Assembly: GCA_028641055.1 (NCBI GenBank)
Contig: CM054062.1
Span: 18,285,639-18,349,638, forward strand
Reading direction: 5' to 3'
Source of the DNA: Alopecurus myosuroides
Lineage: Eukaryota; Streptophyta; Magnoliopsida; Poales; Poaceae
Length of the DNA stretch: 64,000 nucleotides
Numbering within the stretch: position 1 is the first letter of the stretch; each line of letters starts with the position of its first letter. The translations under genes and the position numbers were made by a program. A model generated the notes under the pieces. That model saw only the letters and a program-made list of their open reading frames with translations. It searched no databases and had not been told where the DNA came from. Below are positions 35,001-45,782 of this stretch, in pieces.

Positions 35001-36404
35001 GTTAGCCAACCAATCCGGGTGAAATACTTCCATGATAAAGCCGGCTGCCAATAGCCGAGCGATCTCTTCGCCTATAGCTTTCCTTCTTTCCTCATTCATT
35101 TTCCTCAAACCTTGTTTCACGGGCCTGGACTTGGGATCCACATGCAAACTGTGATCAGCCAATTCTGTAGGGATACCCGGCATGTCGCTAGGTGTCCAGG
35201 CAAACACATCTGCATTCGAGCGAATGAACTCCACGAGCGCTCCCTCCTGCTCCTTTCCCAGGTTAGACCCTATGGTAAACTGCTTAGTAGAATCCCCTTC
35301 GACAAAATCTATCTTCTTGGTGTCTTGCGCTGCCTTGAATTTTGCTCTCTCATCCTCAGTATTCGGCTTTTTCAAGGCTGTTCTATCGTCCGGATTTACT
35401 TGAGACCGGTAATATTCGAGCTCTTCCTTCCTGCATGCCTGCTCGGCCATAACTGAATCTCCTTCGTCGCACTCGGCCGCTATATCCCGGTTCCCATGTA
35501 TAGTGATGGTCCGTTTAGGACCCGGGATTTTCAGCTGCAAATACACATAGCACGGCCTAGCCATGAATTGGGCGTAAGCCGGCCTCCCCAACAGCGCGTG
35601 GTAACGACTGCGCAACTTGACCACCTCGAACGTGAGCCACTCAACTCGATAATTATCCGTCGATTCTCCAAAAGCAACTTCCAAGGTGATCCTTCCCTCG
35701 GGGCTCGCCGAGTGACCCGGTACGATCCCGTGAAAGATTGTCGAACTTTTCTGCAGCTGGGACTCTTTGAGACTCATCCGTAAGAAGGTCTCCCAATAAA
35801 GGATGTTGATGCTACTTCCACCGTCCATCAGGACCTTCTTCAGTTCGTAACCATTAACCTGTGGAGCAACCACCAATGCCAAGACTCCTGGACGCTCTAC
35901 TTTTTCCGGATGATCTCTTCTACTCCACGTTATCTCTTGTTCTGCCCATCTAAGATATCCCGGCGCGGCCAATGAAACCGAATTTGCCGCTTGCTTTGAC
36001 GTCTCTTTGTTCCTGCTAGAAGTTCCTGTAGTATGCACATGATATTGTCCTTTTAAATTAGTCGTTCGTACCGTGCCGATGAAGATGTTGATCCGGCCGA
36101 TCGTCAATATAGATCCGGACTCGAGGTGATCCGACTCTGGCCCCCAGCCGGAATCGTCCACCATCCCTTCTCCTTCGTGGTCGATGTAGATTTCGCCAAT
36201 GACAAGATTCTCCATATTCTTCCGAGCTTCTCCCGTGATGTAAACACCTTTGGACGCAGGCCCCACGGTGGGCGCCAACTGTCGTGGGATAGTCACGGCA
36301 GATGTTACCTGGGGTAACTGATCTTGGGGCAAGACGACACAGGTATTTGGGAGAGGGTTTAGCTCAGAGGAAAACATGGTGCAACTCGATCTGGTAGCCG
36401 GCAA
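32040..36404 (-). CDS. Tat-2 Pol polyprotein (PR-RT-RNH-aRNH-INT), gag absent
   Basis: This is an intact 1454-residue ORF. Domains by residue are: protease near 190-205 with DGGS (194-197, the Tat-type form of the D-T/S-G motif); reverse transcriptase about 430-640 with FLDAYSGYHQI and YVDD at 581-584; a first RNase H about 700-810; a second, archaeal-type RNase H 864-987 with HFDGS (D870), NVAEYEAL and CFGDSDLVVQQV; and integrase from about 1060 with HHCC, D1168, D1227 and E1263. The first RNase H lacks the usual aspartate (LYVAAGP where LxxDAS is normal). The dual RNase H defines the Tat lineage. The ORF opens at 36404 inside the 5' LTR, downstream of a TATA box near 36530, and reads through the PBS. 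Residues 1-50 are therefore LTR/PBS-encoded and no gag domain precedes protease. A later internal start is possible. It copies and integrates the element if translated. Confidence 0.92.
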   Translation of the reverse strand: MPATRSSCTMFSSELNPLPNTCVVLPQDQLPQVTSAVTIPRQLAPTVGPASKGVYITGEARKNMENLVIGEIYIDHEGEGMVDDSGWGPESDHLESGSILTIGRINIFIGTVRTTNLKGQYHVHTTGTSSRNKETSKQAANSVSLAAPGYLRWAEQEITWSRRDHPEKVERPGVLALVVAPQVNGYELKKVLMDGGSSINILYWETFLRMSLKESQLQKSSTIFHGIVPGHSASPEGRITLEVAFGESTDNYRVEWLTFEVVKLRSRYHALLGRPAYAQFMARPCYVYLQLKIPGPKRTITIHGNRDIAAECDEGDSVMAEQACRKEELEYYRSQVNPDDRTALKKPNTEDERAKFKAAQDTKKIDFVEGDSTKQFTIGSNLGKEQEGALVEFIRSNADVFAWTPSDMPGIPTELADHSLHVDPKSRPVKQGLRKMNEERRKAIGEEIARLLAAGFIMEVFHPDWLANPILVMKKTNEWRMCIDFTSLNKHCPKDPFALPRIDQIIDAVAGSDLLCFLDAYSGYHQIKLKREDWEKTSFITPFGAFCYKTMTFGLKNAGATYQRCIQKCFEDQIGRNVHAYVDDVVIKTRKAETFIDDLKETFKNLRRYQMKLNPTKCVFGVPAGKLLGFIVSERGIEANPDKIKAIQSLKKPENLKHVQKLTGCVAALSRFISRLGEKAIPLYRLLRKSDKFVWDQEADEAFEALKKQLSEAPVLAAPGPKEPMLLYVAAGPRAVSAVVVVERQEDGKGYPVQRPVYYVSEVLSEAKQRYPHWQKLVFGVFMASRKLKPYFQEHPITVVSSIPMSDIIRNSDATGRIAKWAIEMGDYHINYEPRSAIKSQALIDFVNDWTHTGMTTTVPNSESWIMHFDGSKQYEGSGAGVVLTSPKGDKLSYVLQIHFDCSNNVAEYEALLHGLKVAKEMNIKRIRCFGDSDLVVQQVSGTWDRKDATMAAYRREVDRVAGCFSGYEVEHIDRRKNEAADALARLGSRREPVPPNVFLDELWRPSVKIESEEELANQDPDSGLVATVRTIPEWTEPFLAYLSRGELPQQEVLARQILRRAKGYSIINGELYKRSAAGVFLRCVAPEEGRQILKEIHEGDCGHHASTRSLVAKAYRHGFFWLTALADAERLVARCDGCQRYARQTHVPAMELRTIPLTWPFAVWGMDMVGPFHMSPCKKTHLLVAIDKFTKWVEVMPVTNCEAATAVKFLKRIIYRFGYPHSIITDNGTNMSLGEMEKFCGNNGIRLDVASVAHPQANGQVERANQELLRGLKPRLRVPCVRAAGAWVEELPSVVWGINSTPNRSTQMTPFFMVYGAEAVLPSDVIHDSPRVSAYVEVENEKTRQDAVDMLEEQREQALERSAIYQQDLRRYHSRRVKTRVFQEGDLVLRLVQSNEGKHKLSPPWEGPFIISRSLHNGSYYLIDARKESAHTTSSMQERDRPWNVAQLRPYYT
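36261..36277 (-). other. Primer binding site of Tat-2
   Basis: The minus strand reads TGGCGCCCACCGTGGGG two bases inside the 5' LTR. This PBS form is common among grass Gypsy elements. It lies within the pol ORF, at about residue 43-48. Confidence 0.75.
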
Positions 36405-36759
36405 TCAAAGTCGCCGAGTCTCCGATCTTGATATAATAACTCAACTCTGGAAATTACACTTGATGCTCGATATCACACGATGTTGCTAGGGTTCTTAGAT
36501 CTCTATCTAAAATTATACCTGGGGGTCGGTTTATAAAGCACCCGTACCCCTAGCTTATTCGGCAAGGCATATTTCGGATCCTACCTGGACACGGCGCACT
36601 AACCATAACTTTCCTTTACAATAGCCCATAACCCGGACCGTTAAGCCCACAAGTTTGGGCCTTCACAAGCTTCTTTATTCTTAGCCGAATCCTGCACACC
36701 ATCCTTTGGGCCGGGTTATTCCTCAGAGCTTGGCATACCGGGTTAGCATCCCCCTGTCA
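36280..36759 (-). repeat. Tat-2 5' LTR (480 bp)
   Basis: It is the direct repeat of 17110-17589. On the minus strand it carries CTTTATAAACC (about 36529-36539) as a TATA box, so transcription probably starts near 36500 and includes the pol start at 36404. Confidence 0.95.
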
Positions 36760-38139
36760 GAGAAGGTTTCTGGTGACCTGCAAGTATAGGGGATCGCAAT
36801 AGTCTTCGAGGGAAGTAAAAACTGAATTTATTTATTCGACACAAGGGGAGGCAAGGAATATTTATAAGACTTAACATAAGAATTATCAGTTCAGCTGCAC
36901 CTGGAAATAGACTTGATCGCAACAGTTTTATAGCAGTAGAAGTAGTGAAATAATAGGAGGAATGAAATAAAGAAAGTAGCAGTAATTGTAGTGGACAACA
37001 GGATTAAAATAGTGCAGGGATAGGGGCGGATGAACGGGCGTTGCATGGATAAGATAATTCATATAATAATCAAGACATGGGAAAGTGCAGGTAAATAATG
37101 ATAAAGCATCCAAGTACTAAGTAACCATAGGCATGTGTTTCGTATTTAGTCGTACGTGCTCGCAATGAGAAACTTGCACAACATCTTTTGTCCTACCAGC
37201 CCGTTTGCAGCGGGGCCTCAAGGGAAACTACTGGTAATTAAGGTGCTCCTTTTACTATAGCACCGGAGCAAAGCATTAACACTCCGTGACCACACGTGAT
37301 CCTCACATCACAGCCATCCCCTCCGGTTATCCCATTTTTTCACTTTGGGGCCTCGGGTTCAAGACAACAATATGTGTATACAACTTACAGGTAAGATCAA
37401 AAACAATAATTATCCTCATGAATCAATAACATGTTTAGATCTAAAATCATGGAACTCGGCCCCTAGTGTCAAAAGTTGCAACAATGTCAAAAGTACTAAT
37501 AATGGATACTAGGCACAATGCCCTAAAAATCTTGGCATCTATTACATGAATAATCTCATCCAATCCCTACCATCCCCTTCAGCCTACAACGGGGATTACT
37601 CACACATGGATGGGGGTATCATGGATGGTTGATGGAGAGGCGTCAGTGATGATGATGACGATGATCTTCTCCAATTCCCCATCCCGGCAGGGTGCCAGAA
37701 CAAAGTTTCTGATCCCCAAATTAGGGTTTTCGATGGCGGCGGAGCTGCGGAACTTTTCGTGGAAAAACTGTCTGTCCCCTGATGTTTTTAGGTTAACAGT
37801 CTTAAGTATTCAAAATAAGGGGCCCGAGGGGGTGGCCGAGGCGGCCACACCATGCCACGGAGCGGCCTAGGGGATGTCCGCGCCGCCAGGTGGTGTGGGC
37901 CCCTCGTGGTCCGTCTCTGTCTCGTCTTCTGGCTCCGTGAGTCTTCAGGTAAAATAGGGACTTTGCGATATTTTCCGGGCATTTTCTTAAATGTTGAATT
38001 TCTGCACAAAAAATAAGACACCAGGGCAATTCTGTTGAAAATAGTGTTATTCTGTGCTAGTTGTATTCAAAACTCACAAGTTTAGAGGAAAAACAACAAC
38101 AAAAGTGTTCGGGGAAGTAGATAAGTTTTGGATGTATCA
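36760..38139 (-). repeat. Athila-3 5' LTR, outer part
   Basis: It continues the LTR split at 17109. Its right end is GGATGTATCA, so on the minus strand the LTR starts TGATACATCCAAAACTTATC, the typical Athila opening seen in this window. Added to the 131-bp inner part, the LTR is about 1.5 kb, like LTR B. No gene is seen in it; a GC-rich stretch near 37810-37920 and a ATG/GAT triplet stretch near 37640 give chance ORFs. Confidence 0.8.
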
Positions 38140-38692
38140 GTTGCTTGTTGTCTGGTGCATCAACAAGTGTGGAACCTGCACACAACACACAAACTCTCTT
38201 TTGTCCCCAACTTTCTGATAAGGTTGCCAGTATTCTCTGCTGAAAACTAGAGAATTAAATGTATAGCGTAATGAAAAGTAATAAAAGTAAAAATGTTGCA
38301 GCAAGGAAACAATTATGAAAGTGTTCCAAAGAAGGTTGTATTAATGAGGAAAATAGGACCAGGGACCATAGTTTCACCAGTGGTATCTCTCCAAAGAAAC
38401 CAAACAGGTTGGGTGAACAAATTACAACTTGGCAATTGACAAATCATGAATGTATAACAATACTATTATGAAAAGATATAGTTCACGGGTTCTAACATCG
38501 TAGGAATTACGTCAAGGCATATGGACCTCTATCCAGCATGCATACATATCTAAAATTTCACCTCAAGAAAGCTATCCGGCAAATCTATTTGGTAGTAAGT
38601 TGCAGAAACAAAGTGATTTCTTTGTGTGCAACAGACAATTGCATTAAGTAAAGTACGTAATGTAAGAAATGGTTCTCGTCCGCACACAAGAG
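38140..38692 (-). repeat. Older Athila-type LTR, left piece
   Basis: This is non-coding LTR sequence that resumes at 44835. Its left end is cut by Athila-3, with GTTGC as the possible right target site copy. It is joined to 44835-45782 by the AAGAG duplication around the solo LTR. Confidence 0.6.
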
Positions 38693-41600
38693 TGTAACAG
38701 CCCAATTTTTGGAAGACCGGAAAAACTTGTTTTCAATAACCCAAAAATCAAGGCCAACAAAAACTTTTTAATATGTTTGACTTGTGCTTGTGCTTCTTTT
38801 CTATTTGCTTGTTGATTGTGCTTTTGTTTGAGTTTGTTAACAAATAACATTAAAACCAATGATCATAACTTTCTTAAAACACAACCCTTGTGATCAAGTC
38901 ATGACAAGAATGCTTATCATCTTCATCCATCACACTCTTTTGGCAAAAACCTTTTTGGAAAATGTTTTGATTTTAGAAGAAACCCAAAGGCCAAGTTTTG
39001 AGAAGACAAAGGATAATTTCCAAAACTATATGAAAAGTATTTTGGAGCTAATCATCTCCAACCTATTTTCAACCAAGATGTTTTTGGCAAGTATTTCAAA
39101 AACTCCTTCTCACTTCCTTCCTTTGCAAAAACAATAAGAGGGGACTATGTTACCCTTGGTTTTTCTTCCATTATATTCTTTTGGAAATAACAAGCTTTGA
39201 GATAAACCTTTTTACAAACTCCTCTTGTCATGATGTGGCTTGATCACTGCCTCTATTTAACACATGAGAAAACATCCTGGAAATTAAATTGAAGAACTCA
39301 GTTGTTTGAGTGATCTTGTGTGTCTTGTTATTTTATCTGCATTGTTGTGTGATCTTATCTTGTGTTTGCTTTGAAGTATTTATTTATGTTTCTTGATGAA
39401 TGTGTGTTGTTCTAACTAAATAAAACCTTTTAATAACAAGATTAAACATCAATGTCATATTCCATCATATGTCCATCTCATACTCTGTTTTCTTAAAAAC
39501 ATCCAACCTTGGAGACATGCCTTTATGTCAAATGTTGTTCTATTCATCAATGTACCCTCATATATATCATTTTTACCATCTATACTATCTATCCAAGTTG
39601 TTATCTTGGATATTGAAACTCTTTTTTATCATCTATCAAAGTCCTTTAGAAGGCATCCCTAAATATTGGTCATATCCCTGTTATCTTGATGCACTTTTCC
39701 CGTGATACTCAAAATCACCCCTTATTGTTTTCAGGCCAAATGAACCTACACTTGTCATCTCCTTGACCTATACATCACCTCCATATGGTCCATTTATTTT
39801 CCAATGTCCATTTAATTATTCTTCTCTCATGGTTTTTAGCCTATTAAATAAACTCCTATTTTCACACTTTTCCACTTGGTGTCTCAAATATTTTCAAAGG
39901 AGTTGTTTATTAAAAATAACTTTTGAGACTTATATTATATACTCTCTCATCCCAACTCAACAATATTTCTTTTAAAAGCATTTTACTATTTATTATTTTC
40001 CATTTTCCAAAAGGCCAGAAATGGACTTTAAAATATTTTGTGAAGAAAAGTATTTCCTAAAATCTTGGAAAAATTACCCAACATGCCTATGGTCATGTGT
40101 GACTTATTTGTACTAAAACATTTGGAAGGAGTTTTGAAAATTTTGGACAAAACATTTAAAAACTGTTTCTGCCATTTTTGAATTTCCAAAATTTTGTGAA
40201 AGAAATGTTTTTATAAAACCTTGAGACCACCATCCCTAGACTCCATTTTTCATCCTCTATTCAATAAACATGATATTTCATATGTGTTCCATTCAAAATC
40301 CTGGTGAAAACAAGCAAAAACCTCCTATGGTTATTCTGGACACTGTTGAGTTCAAGCATGTCCTGGTCATTTGTCTCCTTTTCTATACCTCTCTCTTGCA
40401 CTATGAGGTGGAAAATTTCTCACTCAACCCCCTGGACATCATCTCTCTGCATCTTAACCTTTCCCTTCTCCGCCACACCTCCTCCATGAACTAAATGCCA
40501 GCCCAGAGCACATGTGTCGCTCGAGCTCTGCTCCATTCGCCACGCCTCACTCCCTATCCTTGTCCAATAGCTTCCCGTGGCCTCCACGACCTCACCCGTG
40601 ATCTCCATTTTCCCCAGCTCACTCTCTTTCTCACCTCAACTGCTGTCGAACACCTCCAGGTGCTGAGCACGGGCATGGCTCTTGCCACCACCTCCCTGCC
40701 GTTCCCGGCCTCCTCTCTGCTTGTGGAGAACCCCAGTACCTCTGTGACCATCCTTGGAAAGATCTCCCGTGCATCCTTGTGCTCGAGCGGGGCGCACCCG
40801 GGCCGCCATGGACAGCTCCTCCCAAGATCCAACGCCAGCCCCCTCCGGAGCCACCCGACCCTCCTCTTTGATCTATGTATCTTGCTACCACTGCCTCTCC
40901 ACCCCAATCGAGCCCTACCTCCAAAATCCCTCTCCTCTGCTCGACATTTTAGCCGATTCGAGCTTGGCTCACCGCCGGCGAGTACCTCGTCGGGTCTTCG
41001 CCTCGGGCCATCCCCTACCTCGCCGTTTCCCCTAATCTGTATCTCTTGATCTATTGCTCCTCGTGCCTCATCTAACTACTCCTTCAATCCGTTGCAGGAG
41101 AGCATCCATCGACGACCTGGGTCGCCGGCCGCCGCGATCCGGCGCAGACCCTGCTCCGGTCCCTTCCTGCAACCGCTGATGATGGCATCGGTTCCCCGTC
41201 GTCCCCCTGATCCTCTTCGACTCTAACGCGTGGCCAGGAGGACCTCTCTGCGTCCAGCGGCGAGAACTCCGGCGAGCAGCCGCCTCGGGCCGCCATGGAC
41301 GTGTTTCGCCCCGCCTGTTTTTGGTCATCGGCGGCGGGCTCCTACGCGGCATGCATCTGGCCGTTGGATCTGAATCCAACGGCAACATACCCTTTCGCCT
41401 GGTGCCTCTCACCGACGGGCGGGGCCAGCCGCGGCCCACCATCAGCGCTTTGAATCCCCTCCACACGGGAGAATACCGTGGGCCGGCCCAGCTCGACGGA
41501 TCCGGCCTCTGCGCTCTCCTCCGAAGCAGATCTGGCCCATTTCTGTTTCATCTGCAGGTTGTTTTATTATTTCCCTGTGGATCTGTTTCTGGTTGTTTAC

Positions 41601-44600
41601 TTTAATTCAAAATAAAAATGCTAACAAGTGAATCTTGTCAAACTAAAAAATCACAGTTGTAGATATACAAAATCTTAACCATCTCCAACTTGTAGATCTG
41701 CATTTGGTGCAATATTTTAGGAGAAATAAAATAAATGGCAGAGATACTCATTAACACCATTTACTTAATAACTTGAGTTTACGTATGAAAATCATGCAAA
41801 CTCAACTGTTCTGAGTAGCCCTTGAAAATATCTATCTGTTACAGTTGACCTTGTGTTGACTTGAGTTGTTATGTGAAAATAACATGCATGTTAGTTTTAG
41901 GCTAGAGAGCACTTCTGTGAATTGTTTAATTTTATTGGTGATGCTTTTTGATGTGAATCTACTTGGGTTGGTTTTCTAGTGACTAGGAGCACCTTATACT
42001 ATATTTTTATGATTTTAGGAGTTACAGAATAGGTTTGGTGCAACATTTGGTAAATAGTCCTTTTCTGTCTATTATTGACATGACTTGATATATTGTTGTG
42101 TTATCATGTTCTTGTTATAAAATTGATTCCTAGCATGTGTAGGTTATTTATACATGTTTGAAATGTGTCTTGAGTGTTTCACTAGTATTATAGGGTTTGT
42201 GTGTGAAAGTCATGCTTGTTATAGTTTAAATCTCAATATGTTGTTTTCCTAGTAAAAATAGGTTAAAGTTATGTTATTCTTCATATTGGTATGATGAATT
42301 GAATAAATGCTTTCGTATTGTTTTCCATAGCATAGATACTGTTATTTCACCATATTATACTTGTTTTCATGCTTGAGTGACCTCTAGATAAGTTTTTCAT
42401 GCTATGATAGTTTTAGATGAATTTATGCCATAAGTTGTTATTTGCATGCTTAATTTTTGAGGCATCGATTAGATTGTTATTTTGATATTATTAGCATGTA
42501 TAGGTGTCCTTTCCTCTGTTATTTGGAAGCTATCTTACAGATCCATCATGTTATAATAAATCATGTTTGATGATCTAGTATTGTTATGCATATATGCATG
42601 TCTAAATGGCCCTTTTGCATCTCTAGTTTTAGTAGTCTTTTGCTCCATGATTATTTCCATGTATTGAGTGATGCCATGATATGTTTGGTATTGATTTTTC
42701 TCTGTTATTAGGTTGCTTAGCTACTGGTTATATTATTTATCCATGTTTAGAAAAGCATGTGTTACTATGGGCTTGTAGTATTGCTTGTTAATATTTTCCT
42801 ATGCATGTGTATGTGTTCCTAGGTTGTTTTCTTGTTATTTTGCTCATCCTCATGAATGACCAGAGAGCCATTTAACCTTATTTGAGCATGATATGAGAGT
42901 GGCACACCCACTGAACTCATGCCAGTTTGGTTGAGGATCCATAACATCAATTGTAGTGTTATTCATGTGTGTTGCCTGTGCATGTTTTGCTTGTTGGTGT
43001 GCACCCTAGTACCATTGTTTGTGAGTATACTTGTTAGATGAAATGCTTGTTGTATGTTTACATTTTATCAAGTGTTTGCCTTTGTTTGGTTCTGATTGGG
43101 TGTTTTTCCTTTTTGTTTTACGACGTTAGATAACGAAGACGGTATTATTTTCCCGGAGATGTTTTTATTGCAACTCTTGTTTATTTCAAGAGCAAGACCA
43201 AGACCAGTGCCAAGGCAAGCCGTTCTAAATGCTTGCTGTTGTTTTACTTATCATTATCTATCATGCATGTTTTACTTCTGAAGTTTTACAAAAGTTTGAT
43301 TCAAAAACTATTCTTTTAAGTGGACTATACCACTATCTATTTTTATGTATCTAATATGCTATATCCAATATATAATCTTGGTGTTACCAAGCCCTTTAGA
43401 CATTTTAGTATCATCACTTAATCAACTTATGTCCCCTAGTGGACATTTTTAACTTGATGTTTTTGGAAAGCAAAAGCTTGGAAAAACCCCGAGGAAAGGT
43501 GGGACCTTGTCCGAGTGAGGTTTGTGGAGAAGGAAATGTTTTCGACTTGTTTTTTTCCAAAAATGACACATAACCTAGTCTTCGCTGGACAACCAAGCCG
43601 TGCTGCCACATTACCCCAATATGGGAACGGGGTCTAGCTAATTGCTTGTCGGTGTTAGTCCGTGTCTACCTCAAAGTGCTATAGGGGTTAGAGTCCCCCG
43701 AACCGAATTGTCGCCGGGAGGGAGAAACGGGACATTCACAGTGTGGGATTAAGTTCACTACCGGTTGCAGCAATTGGGTCTCCTTCCATGGCGGTGTGTT
43801 GTTAGGGGAAACCGGATCGATACGGCTGACTCACGCGATGCCGGGGAGAACAAATCCAGTTGAAGAGGTAGTCATTTACTAGCACTGACATAGTGGATGG
43901 TTAGGACCAGTTATCCGATGTTTGCATACTGTCTCGGACAGTCCGTGGTTGTTCACGGAGGATGTACTGGATCTTGTGGATTGTGTACACCTCTACAGAG
44001 TAAAACTATTCAGAATAGCCGCGTCCTCGGATATGGACAGTTGAATGGCCATGTAGCTAGCATTGTGTCAATGTTTTTCAAAAAGCTGGAAAAGTGTTTT
44101 GGAATTGTACCTGGGAGGTACGTTGAAAGGGAATGATTGTACCTTTGAGGTACTGGATAAATGATGATCTTAAAGATGTGTTTTTCCAAGAAGTTTTGCA
44201 AAGAGAAATGTTTTCTTTATTTAGAATGCTTTATCAAAACCTTGTGGACATGCTATATCTACAAGAGAAATGACATATCTTTTGAAGTATCTTCTTCAAC
44301 AAAGGAGAATAAAACTTGTGCAACTATGATGAGTCTTAAATTCGTCATAGCTAGTTGAACCCTAATTAAAGCCTTCCTACCACCTATATATATGCATACT
44401 TGCATGTTTAGCTTTCATTTGGGGTGTCTTGCGGAGTACATTCAAACGTACTCACATTGGTTTCGTCCTTGGCTATTGTCTTAGCCAGACTTTGAGCAGA
44501 AACCCGGAGAACCTGAAGAAGATGGTGTCGCTGACGGCTATGCAAACTAGGAACGTCTCCAAGTCAGTAGCCTGTAGGTAGTCAAGGCGTGACTTGGGTT

Positions 44601-44829
44601 TACCACGAGTGTGTTTTGTAGTCTTCCGCTGTTTTTAGTGTGTGTTCCTGCCCTGCGTGGCAGTTGTTTTCAACTGAGTCAAGTGACCAGTTGTGTAAGC
44701 CGTGTATTCGTGTAGTGGATGTTGTAATCTGCAATGCCAACTCGAGTATGTTGTTCACGACTAACTGATCATGGGATCGCGAATGTATGCATACTGGAGG
44801 TCTCGGACTGCTAGTCTGGGGTCCCCACA
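38693..44829 (+). mobile_element. Solo LTR of a giant-LTR (LARD-like) element, 6137 bp
   Basis: It starts TGTAACAGCCC and ends GGGGTCCCCACA, and is flanked by a perfect 5-bp duplication AAGAG (38688-38692, 44830-44834). Inside I found no second LTR copy, PBS or pol. The opening TGTAACA, the long AT-rich ends and the GC-rich middle (40500-41530) mirror the 4.27-kb LTRs at 20829-29840. I therefore read it as one LTR left after recombination between two LTRs. ORFs in the GC-rich middle (for example 40495-41049) lie in several frames and show no domain. Confidence 0.7.
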
Positions 44830-44834
44830 AAGAG

Positions 44835-45782
44835 CACCGTTGTTTTCTCCCTAGTGGCAATAACGCATCCCCCACCTGTCACGTTTCTGTCACTCGAGCA
44901 CATATGTAAGGGAGGCATGAACCCACTATCTAGCATATAAACCCTCTCTTGGAGGTGAAAACAACTACGTGGCCAAGGTAATTATAAACACCGGAGAGCA
45001 CTGCAAGACAATATTAAAACTCTCTAAAGATATAAGTGAAGCATCTCAGTTTGACATGAACAAAATAGTCATAATCTCATGGTTCATCGGATCCCAGCAA
45101 ACACAATATGCAAGATTACATAACGGTGGTCTCCATCATGTAAGGCAGCTCATGAGACTCTAAACATGGAGGTAACAGAGAGAACACCAACTAGCTACTG
45201 CTATGGACCCATAGTTCCGAGATGAACTACTCACGCATCATCATGGAGGCAATCATGGCGATGAAGAGGCCTCCGGTGGTGATTCCCCCCTCCAACAGGG
45301 TGCCATAACAGGGCTGCAGAAGCCCTAGATTGGACTTTCAAGGTGACAGATCTTCTATGTATGTTTCATGGAAAATAACTCCGTCCCCGAACTTTTTAGG
45401 GTTAAGGGCAGTTTCTAGCGAAGAGGCGACGAGAGGCGGTAGCCAAGGCGCCCAGGGGCCCACCAGGTGCAGCCCAAGGTGGGGTCGTGCATGTCACTCC
45501 CCCTAGGGGCCACCTGGCTTCCTCCGACTTTTCTTTGGATCCCATCTTCGTCTAGGGTAAAAAATGATCTCCATGGATTTTCAGCCCTTTCCGAGAATAT
45601 TGCTTTAAAACTTTTCTGAAATACAAAAACAGTAGAAAAGCAACTGGACTTAGGCATCTTGTTAATAGGTTAGTGTATGAAAACATTCGGAAAACGAATG
45701 AAAACATGTGGAAAACATAAAGGCATTAGATATAAAACAAGCATGGAGAATCAAAAAATATAGTTACATTTGGAACGTATCA
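44835..45782 (-). repeat. Older Athila-type LTR, right piece
   Basis: It ends GGAACGTATCA at 45782, so on the minus strand the LTR starts TGATACGTTCCAAATG. It holds a GC-rich low-complexity part (45420-45530). It is non-coding. The possible target site on this side is TAACA (45783-45787); the partner is lost on the left. Confidence 0.65.

Larger units (their letters stand above)
17110..36759 (-). mobile_element. Complete Tat-lineage Gypsy element, gag-less (Tat-2)
   Basis: The element is bounded by 480-bp LTRs with TG...CA ends and flanked by the perfect 5-bp duplication GAGAA (17105-17109 and 36760-36764). It lies on the minus strand. Right to left are the 5' LTR, the PBS, pol (PR-RT-RNH-aRNH-INT), an antisense gene on the plus strand, the PPT and the 3' LTR. 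The two LTRs differ at only about two sites by my reading, so insertion is recent. No gag domain exists between PBS and protease. The total length of 19650 bp includes a later 9-kb insertion (20829-29840). I infer it may need Gag supplied by a relative. Confidence 0.92.

Noticed and set aside
32040..36404. Pararetrovirus or caulimovirus origin of the pol ORF
   Set aside because: It has an integrase, LTRs, a TSD and the dual RNase H of Tat elements. These are retrotransposon traits.
40495..41605. ORFs of up to 184 codons in the solo LTR
   Set aside because: GC-rich low-complexity sequence with competing frames on both strands, no domain and no splice-consistent structure. They fall inside an LTR with a TSD.
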